DNA from: Elusimicrobiota bacterium
Lineage (GTDB): Bacteria > Elusimicrobiota > Elusimicrobia > UBA1565 > UBA9628
Assembly (NCBI GenBank): GCA_023700845.1
Contig: JAMPYD010000064.1
Coordinates: forward strand, 1 to 8,293
DNA: 8,293 nt
Reading direction: 5' to 3'
The notes under the pieces are model-generated. The model saw only the letters and a list, made by a program, of their open reading frames with translations, ran no database searches and was not told the DNA's origin. Below, in pieces: positions 1 to 5,731 of the stretch (within the stretch, counting starts at the first letter, position 1; every line of letters starts with the position of its first letter). The translations under genes were made by a program, and so were the position numbers.

Positions 1-273
1 CCCGCCCTCCCCATCTCCGCGATCCCCGAGCACATGTGGAAGCTCTCGGCCCACGAGGGCGTCGAGATCCCCTACCCCGCCCTGCGCGCCCAGCTCTCGG
101 CGCCGGCCAAGGACGGCACGTCCAAGGACTCCACCGCCGCCCGCGGCGAGAAGCTCGACGGCCTCTTCGACGGCCGCCGCCAGCCCGCCGAGAAGTCCGA
201 CAGCGTGGTTCGCTCCGACCGCCACCAGAGCCTTCCCGAGCAGGACCTCGAGAGCGAGATCGGCGCGTACTGA
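1..273 (+). CDS. 3' end of an unrecognised protein-coding gene (partial)
   Basis: An open frame runs from the first base of the window to a TGA at 271-273, giving about 90 C-terminal residues; the start lies outside the window. Nearly every codon ends in G or C, as in the recognised genes nearby, which supports real coding. The visible part is hydrophilic and rich in Asp, Glu, Arg, Lys and Ser, with no transmembrane segment. It looks like a disordered charged tail (for example KLDGLFDGRRQ and the final LESEIGAY). I do not recognise a family. A strong hairpin terminator follows ten bases after the stop, which agrees with a true gene end. Confidence 0.7.
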   Translation, partial: PALPISAIPEHMWKLSAHEGVEIPYPALRAQLSAPAKDGTSKDSTAARGEKLDGLFDGRRQPAEKSDSVVRSDRHQSLPEQDLESEIGAY

Positions 274-284
274 GCCCCGGCCGT

Positions 285-326
285 AAAAAAGAAAGGCCCC
301 CGCTCGCGCGGGGGCCTTCTTCTTTA
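285..326. terminator. Bidirectional Rho-independent terminator between convergent genes
   Basis: A perfect 11-bp stem (293-303 AAGGCCCCCGC paired with 308-318 GCGGGGGCCTT) closes a four-base TCGC loop. On the plus strand it is followed by the pyrimidine run CTTCTTTAT. On the minus strand the flanking A-run (285-294) becomes TTTCTTTTTT, an even better U-tract. It sits between the stop of the plus-strand gene (273) and the stop of the minus-strand DUF4139 gene (335), so one hairpin can end both transcripts. Confidence 0.92.
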
Positions 327-334
327 TACGGGCC

Positions 335-1747
335 CTACCAGGAATACTTGACGGTGTAGGTCACCACGGCCTCGCCGTCCTTCTTGACCGTCACCGGGAA
401 CTCGATGGTCTGCGCGTCCTTCTTCGTCCACTTCGCGGACGCGTCGACGACCTTCCAGTTCGTCCAGCGGTACAGGTGCTCGACGACCGTCACCGCCGCG
501 TCGGCGTCCTTGTGGTTGCGAAGCCGGATCTCGAAGGTCTCCTCGAAGCGGCGGCCCTTGAGGTCGGACCGGTAGTCGACGCGCTTGCGCTCGCCGACAA
601 GGTCGAAGGACTCGCCCATCTTGACCCGCACCTTCTCGTCCTTCGGCGTGTGGTCGATCGCGTCCTCGCCCGCCAGCTGAAGCGAGCCGTCGTGGTCCTT
701 CTTGTAGACGCGCACGCGCCCCTTCGGCAGCGGGATGCCCAGGCCCTCGGTCTTCTTGTTGTCGAACTCGAAGTGCACGGCGATCTTCTTGCCCGAGCCC
801 AGGCCGTAGCCCGGGTCCCAGTACGCGGCGTCGCCGAACTCGTGCCACTGCACGCCCTGCACGCCGTCGTAGGTGAAGAGCTTGCGCACCGGCACGCCGG
901 CGGCCGAGGCCATCTCCACCTGCTTCGAGGAGTTCTCCGCGAGCGTCGTCGCCCGGCCCAGGCTGTACATGTGGTACTCGAAGAAGCTCTTCTCCGTCAT
1001 GCCGGAGCCGTCGGACTCCATCGCCATGGACTTGGCCGCGTACATCCGGCCCATCCGCTGCGGCTGCGGCGCGCGGTGGATGTCGCCGGCGACGAGCTTG
1101 AGCTTGGCGTCCTTGTAGGTCGCCCCGGAGTTGTTGGAGACGGTGACCCAGGCGTTGAGGTCGGCCTTCGCGTCGTCCTTGTCGACGACGAGCACGTAGT
1201 CGGCGTTCCAGGACATGCCCGCGGTCAGATAGGAGATCTCGCCCTGGTGCTCGCCCGCCTTGCGGGAGCTGAGCAGCCACATCAAGGTCGGCTTGGTCAG
1301 CAGGCCCTCGGGAAGCTCGGGAAGGATCGCCTCGCCCTGCGGGTTGAGGACGAGCTTGTCGCCGACCTTCATCACCTTGCCGCCCGAGGAGGAGAGCAGG
1401 GTGCCCCGGATGAGCTCCTTCTTGTCGCCGTCGCGGCCGTAGCGCTGAAGCTCGATCTCGTGGCCGAGGTAGCGCTGGAGGATCTTCTCCTGGCTGATCA
1501 GGTCGTAGCGGAAGTCCTGCTCGAGGACGGACACCGCGTCGGGAGCGGTCAGGGACTTGAAGTGGACGCTGGTGGGGTCGATCTGCGCCGCGACGTCCAC
1601 GACGCCGACCGAGTTGACGCCGTTCTTGAGCGTGAACGGGCGGATCTCCTTGATCAGGCCGAGGTTCGAGTTGTAGACCGTGACCTCCATCGCGGAGGCC
1701 GGGACGGCGAGGCCGAGGGACAGCAGAAGCGCGAGCGATTTTTTCAT
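335..1747 (-). CDS. Secreted DUF4139 domain-containing protein
   Basis: The predicted protein has 470 aa. Residues 1-19 are a classic Sec signal peptide (MKKSLALLLS, hydrophobic core, then the ASA cleavage site), so the protein should be exported to the periplasm or surface. The body resembles DUF4139 proteins: a segment around residues 178-226 (GMSWNADY, then AWVTVSNNSG and LVAGDIHRA) and a beta-rich C-terminal half with regularly spaced strands (FEETFEIRLRNH, then TVVEHLYRWTNW at 420-431) ending in YTVKYSW. DUF4139 proteins have no established biochemical function; some are annotated as mucoidy-inhibitor MuiA-like. I chose the ATG at 1747 over the in-frame ATG at 1780, because only 1747 has a good ribosome binding site and places the signal peptide at the N-terminus. 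The gene is transcribed divergently from umuD' and ends at a shared terminator. The family call is from recognition, without a database search. Confidence 0.85.
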   Translation of the reverse strand: MKKSLALLLSLGLAVPASAMEVTVYNSNLGLIKEIRPFTLKNGVNSVGVVDVAAQIDPTSVHFKSLTAPDAVSVLEQDFRYDLISQEKILQRYLGHEIELQRYGRDGDKKELIRGTLLSSSGGKVMKVGDKLVLNPQGEAILPELPEGLLTKPTLMWLLSSRKAGEHQGEISYLTAGMSWNADYVLVVDKDDAKADLNAWVTVSNNSGATYKDAKLKLVAGDIHRAPQPQRMGRMYAAKSMAMESDGSGMTEKSFFEYHMYSLGRATTLAENSSKQVEMASAAGVPVRKLFTYDGVQGVQWHEFGDAAYWDPGYGLGSGKKIAVHFEFDNKKTEGLGIPLPKGRVRVYKKDHDGSLQLAGEDAIDHTPKDEKVRVKMGESFDLVGERKRVDYRSDLKGRRFEETFEIRLRNHKDADAAVTVVEHLYRWTNWKVVDASAKWTKKDAQTIEFPVTVKKDGEAVVTYTVKYSW

Positions 1748-1754
1748 GGTGGAT

Positions 1755-1759
1755 CCTCC
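1755..1759 (-). promoter_or_regulatory. Shine-Dalgarno site of the DUF4139 gene
   Basis: On the minus strand GGAGG lies 7 nt before the ATG at 1747. It decides the start in favour of the signal-peptide Met over the in-frame ATG 33 nt upstream. It also shows that this genome uses ordinary Shine-Dalgarno initiation, which makes its absence at umuD' and the kinase gene notable. Confidence 0.85.
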
Positions 1760-1800
1760 AGCCGGTTGGGACCCGCCCATCCTAGGATAGTTTCCGGGCC

Positions 1801-1829
1801 TTGCGTTCGAACGGACGTTCGATTATACT
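1801..1829 (+). promoter_or_regulatory. Sigma70-type promoter of umuD'C
   Basis: The -35 hexamer TTGCGT (1801-1806) and the -10 hexamer TATACT (1824-1829) are separated by exactly 17 nt. The -10 matches the TATAAT consensus at 5 of 6 positions, the -35 at its first three. Only six bases (AAGCGC) separate the -10 from the ATG at 1836, so the expected transcription start is the A of the start codon and the mRNA would be leaderless. The spacer is filled by a LexA-type palindrome. Confidence 0.82.
1807..1822. promoter_or_regulatory. LexA operator (SOS box) within the umuD'C promoter
   Basis: TCGAAC-GGAC-GTTCGA is a palindrome with perfect 6-bp arms. Its core CGAAC-N4-GTTCG (1808-1821) matches the LexA box known from Gram-positive bacteria such as Bacillus and Mycobacterium, and unlike the E. 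coli CTGT-N8-ACAG type. It fills the spacer between -35 and -10, so bound LexA would block RNA polymerase. On the minus strand a perfect TATAAT (1827-1822) touches the box edge, so a divergent promoter could be affected too, but no good minus-strand -35 accompanies it. LexA binding is inferred from the motif and from the downstream umuDC genes. Confidence 0.85.
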
Positions 1830-1835
1830 AAGCGC

Positions 1836-2126
1836 ATGTTCGTCGCCAGCGAGGACTACAACGACGTCGGGCTCAAGCTCGACGAGCGCCTGATCAAGCG
1901 GCCGGCCGCCACGTTCTTCCTGCGCGCGGCGGGCTCCGCCCCCGACGCCGACGTCAAGGACGGCGATCTCCTGATCGTCGACCGCGCCGAGCCCCCCGCC
2001 CCGGGCCGGGTCGTCGTGGCCGTGGTCCGCGGGGAAATGCTGATGCGCCGCCTCCCCCCGGGCTGGCGCGAGGACGACGGCCTCGAGATCTGGGGCGTCG
2101 TCCTCTACGTCGTGCGCGCGCCGTGA
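1836..2126 (+). CDS. umuD: UmuD'-like DNA polymerase V accessory subunit, naturally lacking the N-terminal arm
   Basis: The 96-aa product aligns with E. coli UmuD (139 aa) from about residue 26 onward: PAATFFLRAAGS (23-34) matches PSATYFVKASGDS, DGDLLIVD (42-49) is identical, and WGVVLYVVRA (86-95) matches FGVVIHVVKA. In E. coli, UmuD must cut itself between Cys24 and Gly25 to become the active UmuD' partner of UmuC. Here that N-terminal arm and cleavage site are simply absent. No upstream start is possible: an in-frame TAG lies at 1788-1790, with no ATG, GTG or TTG between it and 1836. Ser34 can align with catalytic Ser60, but its neighbours changed (GDSM to GSAP). Arg71 replaces catalytic Lys97, and about 15 residues around the usual P-x-N-x-x-Y segment are deleted. 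The protein is therefore probably a structural UmuD' without peptidase activity. It has no Shine-Dalgarno site and overlaps umuC by 4 nt. Confidence 0.9.
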   Translation: MFVASEDYNDVGLKLDERLIKRPAATFFLRAAGSAPDADVKDGDLLIVDRAEPPAPGRVVVAVVRGEMLMRRLPPGWREDDGLEIWGVVLYVVRAP

Positions 2127-3370
2127 CCGCCTTCGCCCTCGTCGACTGCAACAACTTCTTCGTCTCCTGCGAGCGCGCCTTCCGCCCCGAGCTCGAGGGC
2201 CGCCCCGTCGTCGTGCTGTCCAACAACGACGGCTGCGTGATCTCCCGCTCGGAGGAGGCCAAGGCCCTCGGCGTCGGCATGGCCGCGCCCTTCTTCGAGA
2301 TCCGCGCGCTCGCCGCCGAGCACGGGATCGTCTCCCTCTCCGCCAACCACGAGCTGTACGTGGACATGTCGCGGCGCGTCTCGGCCGTCCTCTCCCGCCA
2401 CGCCCCCGTCGTGGAGAACTACTCGATCGACGAGTCCTTCCTCACCTTCCCCGACGGCGAGGGCCTGGAGGCGCGCGCCCGCGCCCTGCGCGCGGAGGTC
2501 GGCCGTTGGACCGGCCTGCCGGTGGCGATCGGCCTGGCCCCGACGAAGGCGCTGGCCAAGCTCGGCTCCGACAAGGCCAAGAGCCGCGGCGGGGTCCTGT
2601 CCTTGCTCGACCCCGTGCTGCGGGAGCAGGCCCTCGACGAGACGCCGGTGACTCACGTGTGGGGCATCGCCAAGCGCTCCGCCCTGCGCCTGGCCCCCTA
2701 CGGCGTGCGCACCGCCGGGGATTTCGTCCGCCTGCGCGACGCCGTGATCCAGAGCACCCTCGGCATCGGCGGCCTCAAGCTCGCCCACGAGCTGCGCGGC
2801 GTCTCCTGCCTGACCTTGGCGGACGCGCCCCCGGCGCGCCAGTCGGTGACCGTCTCGCGCTCCTTCGGCAGGCCCGTGTACTCCCTCGACGCGCTGCAGT
2901 CCGCGCTCGGCACCTTCGCGGCCCGCGCCGCCGAGCGCGCGCGGCGCCACGGCCTGCGCGCCGGCGAGCTCGGCGTCCATTTCGGCTGGCGCGAGGACGA
3001 CCGCCCCGTGATGGACGGCGACGCCGTGCGCCTGCCCCCCACCAACGACACGCCGGCCCTGATCCGCGCCGCCAAGGCCCTGGCCGAGAAGCTGTTCGTG
3101 GAGGGCCGCGCCTACAAGAAGGCGGGGATCGTCCTCGGCGGCCTGGAGCCCGCGGACGCCGCGCAAAGCGAGTTCTTCGACGACGGGTCCGCGGAGAAAT
3201 CCGCGCGCCTGTCCAAGACGGTGGACCGGCTCAACGCCGCGCTCGGCGCCGGCGCCCTTCGCTACGGCGGGGAGAAGTCGTCGACGGCCTGGGGCTCGCG
3301 CTGCGAAAACCAGTCGCCGTGCTGGACGACGCGCTGGGAGGACCTAAAGACCGTTCGTGCGGCGGTGTGA
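2123..3370 (+). CDS. umuC: UmuC, Y-family translesion DNA polymerase (Pol V catalytic subunit)
   Basis: The product has 415 aa, close to E. coli UmuC (422 aa). UmuC with UmuD' copies past DNA lesions during SOS. Visible motifs: FALVDCNNFFVSCE (4-17) with metal-binding Asp8; VVVLSNNDGCVISR (29-42); YSIDESF (100-106) with catalytic Asp103 and Glu104; the helix-hairpin-helix region at HVWGIAKR (178-185); the little-finger domain from about 235; a probable beta-clamp-binding QSEFF (348-352); and the UmuC-specific C-terminus ending SPCWTTRWEDL. The steric-gate position is Phe13, where E. coli UmuC has Tyr11. The start is a GTG inside GTGA, shared with the umuD' stop. No Shine-Dalgarno site precedes it, so translation is probably coupled to umuD'. 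Expression would follow the LexA-controlled promoter upstream. Confidence 0.95.
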   Translation: MTAFALVDCNNFFVSCERAFRPELEGRPVVVLSNNDGCVISRSEEAKALGVGMAAPFFEIRALAAEHGIVSLSANHELYVDMSRRVSAVLSRHAPVVENYSIDESFLTFPDGEGLEARARALRAEVGRWTGLPVAIGLAPTKALAKLGSDKAKSRGGVLSLLDPVLREQALDETPVTHVWGIAKRSALRLAPYGVRTAGDFVRLRDAVIQSTLGIGGLKLAHELRGVSCLTLADAPPARQSVTVSRSFGRPVYSLDALQSALGTFAARAAERARRHGLRAGELGVHFGWREDDRPVMDGDAVRLPPTNDTPALIRAAKALAEKLFVEGRAYKKAGIVLGGLEPADAAQSEFFDDGSAEKSARLSKTVDRLNAALGAGALRYGGEKSSTAWGSRCENQSPCWTTRWEDLKTVRAAV

Positions 3371-3544
3371 GCGGGCGTAGCGCACGACGTCCCTCGGCGC
3401 CTCGCGGCGCACGATCAGCGCGGCGGCGGTGAGCAGCATCAGCCCCGCGATCGCCAAAAACAGGCACACCAACGCTCCCTCCTGGCAAGGCAGCCCAGGG
3501 TTGCTTCCGCGTCCGGCGACCGCCGCGGCCATCATGATGTTCAT
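3344..3544 (-). CDS. Small single-pass membrane protein, hypothetical
   Basis: The 66-aa frame has a short N-terminal stretch, one convincing transmembrane segment at about residues 24-45 (ALVCLFLAIAGLMLLTAAALIV), then a basic tail rich in Arg (RREAPRDVVRYARSHRR), which the positive-inside rule would place in the cytoplasm. A GGGAG Shine-Dalgarno site (3558-3554) lies 9 nt before the ATG. In-frame ATGs at 3535 and 3532 are alternative starts. The last 27 nt overlap the 3' end of umuC in antisense. I recognise no family. The ribosome site and clean hydrophobic profile favour a real gene, but chance open frames are common at this GC content. Confidence 0.5.
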   Translation of the reverse strand: MNIMMAAAVAGRGSNPGLPCQEGALVCLFLAIAGLMLLTAAALIVRREAPRDVVRYARSHRRTNGL

Positions 3545-3681
3545 CTCGGTGTACTCCCGTCGGGGGGCGCCGACCTGAGGAGTATGCCCGCGACCTGTTA
3601 CGTCGATATTTCAGGACTTCGTAACTAGCGTCACTAACGGCGTCAGGCTCGCAAATTCGTCTAATTCGCGCCCGGAATGGC
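3545..3681. other. AT-richer intergenic gap between rnr and the small membrane gene
   Basis: This gap is less GC-rich than the genes around it, especially 3597-3670. It holds short repeats, including AATTCG twice (3654-3659 and 3663-3668) and an inverted pair GTTACG/CGTAAC with a long loop near 3598-3624. No hairpin followed by a U-tract is present, so I see no intrinsic terminator for rnr, and no promoter with both good hexamers. It may hold regulatory sites that I cannot identify. Confidence 0.4.
3554..3558 (-). promoter_or_regulatory. Putative Shine-Dalgarno site of the small membrane protein
   Basis: GGGAG on the minus strand, 9 nt before the ATG at 3544. It is the main argument that the small frame is translated. 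Confidence 0.45.
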
Positions 3682-5697
3682 CTAGCGGCGGCGGCGCTTG
3701 TTCGTGTTGTGCCAGGGGGACGGCTTGGCGGCGGGCTTGGGCTTGCGCTGCCAGGGGCTGACGCGGATCTGGTTGGGCAGGGAGTCCTTGACGGGCTCGA
3801 GCTCGATGCGGCCCATGGCCTCGTCGACGCCGGTCAGCTTCACCTTGAGCTTCTGGCCGACCGTCGCGTTGGCGCCGCGCCACAGGCCGACGGCGCCGGA
3901 CTCGGACAGAGAGACGAAGGCGCCCGCGGTGGTGACGTTGATGACGACGCCGTCGAAGATCTCGCCGATGGAGCGGCCCAGGATGGCGGCGCGGGCCATG
4001 TCCACGGCCTTGCGCTCGGCCTCGGCCGCGCCGCGCTCGCGCTCGGAGCAATGCACGGCCAGGCCCTCGAGATCCAAACCCTGAACGTGGCTGGTTTTAT
4101 CTCCCTTGAGCAGGCCTTTGACCGCGCGGTGCACGACGAGGTCGGGGTAGCGGCGGATCGGCGACGTGAAGTGGCAGTAGTCCTTCGACGCGAGGCCGAA
4201 GTGCCCCCCCGCCTCGGCGGAGTAGCGCGCCTGCTTCAGGCTGCGGATGACCTGGATGTTGGCGGTCTCCTCGAACGGGTGGCCGACGGCGGCCGCGAGC
4301 AGGGACTGGAGGCCTTCCACGGGATGGGCGACGAGGGAGGTCTTGGCCACGATGCCGAGCTGGCCCAGCTCCTCCTGCAGCGCCTGGAGCCGGACGGGGT
4401 CGGGGGTCTCGTGGAGGCGGCGCATGAACGGGGTCTTGCTCCGCGACAGCGTGCGGGCGACGGCCTCGTTGGCCGCGACCATGAACTCCTCGATCAGGCG
4501 GTGGCTGTCGAGGCGCGGGCGCTTGAGGACGACGAGGGGCTGTCCCTGCTCGTCCATCTTGACGTAGTACTCCGTCGTCATGAAATCGAGCGCGCCGCGG
4601 CGCATGCGGACCTTCGTCAGCATCTTCGCCAGCGTCCCCATCTTGAGCACGACGGCCTTCACCTCCGGCGTGACGCGCTCGACCGGCTTGCCGTCGATGA
4701 CGTCCTGCACCTCCTCGTAGGTGAAGCGCCGGCAGGAGCGGATGACGGTCTCCTGAAGCTCGACCTTGCCGGGCGCGCCATGCTCGTCGAGCTCGAGCCA
4801 GCAGGTCACGGTCAGGCGCGGCACGTCGGGGCGCAGCGAGCAGAGATGGTCGGAGAGGTTCGGCGGCAGCATGGGGATCACGCGGCCGGGCAGGTACACG
4901 CTGGTGGCGCGCCTGACCGCCTCGGCGTCGACGGCCGAGCCGCGCTTGACGTACTCGGCGACGGCGGCGATGTGCACGCCGAGACGCCAGTGACCGCCGG
5001 GGAGCTCCTCGAGGGACACGGCGTCGTCGAAGTCCTTCGCGTCGGCGCCGTCGATCGTGAAGACCGGGAGGTGGAACAGCTCCTTGCGCCCGGCCCACTG
5101 CTCGGGCGTCGGGTCGAGTCCGAACTTCGCGGCCTCGCTCTCGACGGCCTTCGGGAACTGGGAGTCGATCTCGCGCTGGGCGAGCGTGGCGGCGAGGCGG
5201 ACCTTCGGCTCCTCGGCGCGGCCGAGGATCTGCGTGAGCGTCCCGCCGGCGACCTGGTTCTCGGTGGGCCAGCGGTCGATCTTGACGGCGGCGAGCATGC
5301 CCGATTCGGGGCTGACGCCCGGCGCGAGGGACAGGACGACGATCGCCTGGGATTCGTCGGTGCCCTCGGGCACGACCGCCCAGTACTTGCCGGCCTTGCG
5401 CAGGAAGCCGACGGCCGTCGTGCGGGCGCGCGTGAGGACCTCGACGATCTCGCCCATGCGCTTGCCGTTGCGCTCGCCGCCGAGGCGGACCCGGACGCGG
5501 TCGCCGTCCATGGCGAGGCTCAAAGTCGGGCCGCTGACGAACACGTCCGCCACGCCGACGGCCTCGGAGAGCAGGAAGCCGAAGCGTCCCTTGTGCTGGA
5601 GCTTGCCGTCGAGGAACTGCCCGCCCCCGGAGCTCTTGCCTCCTCCCCGGTTGCCGCCCTTCGGGCTGTGGAATCCGCCGCGTCCTCGTCCTCTCAT
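3682..5697 (-). CDS. rnr: RNase R, processive 3'-5' exoribonuclease (RNB family)
   Basis: The product has 671 aa and degrades structured RNA from the 3' end, in mRNA decay and rRNA/tRNA quality control. Domain order: a Gly/Arg-rich tail (1-26), cold-shock/OB domains (about 28-90 and 92-160), the RNB catalytic domain (about 205-530), an S1 RNA-binding domain (about 573-637) and a basic tail ending in five Arg. The signature TIDGADAKDFDDAV (214-227) supplies the metal-binding Asp216, Asp222, Asp224 and Asp225, equivalent to E. coli 272, 278, 280 and 281. HRLIEEFMVAAN (399-410) and HFTSPIRRYPDLVVHR (509-524) are further RNB hallmarks. It is shorter than E. coli RNase R (813 aa) and lacks the N-terminal helix-turn-helix. 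It starts 34 bp after the kinase stop, probably in one transcript. No clear Shine-Dalgarno site precedes the ATG; a weak CACAAT lies 6 nt upstream. Confidence 0.95.
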   Translation of the reverse strand: MRGRGRGGFHSPKGGNRGGGKSSGGGQFLDGKLQHKGRFGFLLSEAVGVADVFVSGPTLSLAMDGDRVRVRLGGERNGKRMGEIVEVLTRARTTAVGFLRKAGKYWAVVPEGTDESQAIVVLSLAPGVSPESGMLAAVKIDRWPTENQVAGGTLTQILGRAEEPKVRLAATLAQREIDSQFPKAVESEAAKFGLDPTPEQWAGRKELFHLPVFTIDGADAKDFDDAVSLEELPGGHWRLGVHIAAVAEYVKRGSAVDAEAVRRATSVYLPGRVIPMLPPNLSDHLCSLRPDVPRLTVTCWLELDEHGAPGKVELQETVIRSCRRFTYEEVQDVIDGKPVERVTPEVKAVVLKMGTLAKMLTKVRMRRGALDFMTTEYYVKMDEQGQPLVVLKRPRLDSHRLIEEFMVAANEAVARTLSRSKTPFMRRLHETPDPVRLQALQEELGQLGIVAKTSLVAHPVEGLQSLLAAAVGHPFEETANIQVIRSLKQARYSAEAGGHFGLASKDYCHFTSPIRRYPDLVVHRAVKGLLKGDKTSHVQGLDLEGLAVHCSERERGAAEAERKAVDMARAAILGRSIGEIFDGVVINVTTAGAFVSLSESGAVGLWRGANATVGQKLKVKLTGVDEAMGRIELEPVKDSLPNQIRVSPWQRKPKPAAKPSPWHNTNKRRRR

Positions 5698-5731
5698 CCC
5701 GTCATTGTGGCATTTATCGCGGAACGGCGCG

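Noticed and set aside
1748..1780. An upstream in-frame ATG extending the DUF4139 protein by 11 residues
   Set aside because: It would bury the signal peptide inside the protein and has no ribosome site, while the ATG at 1747 has GGAGG at 7 nt.
476..1831. A 451-codon plus-strand open frame antisense to the DUF4139 gene
   Set aside because: A shadow frame of Leu/Val/Asp/Arg-rich composition. It would run through the umuD' promoter and LexA box.
3597..3670. Short inverted and direct repeats in the gap after rnr as a CRISPR, attachment site or small RNA
   Set aside because: Arms of only 6 bp with a long loop, no repeat periodicity, and no promoter-terminator pair.
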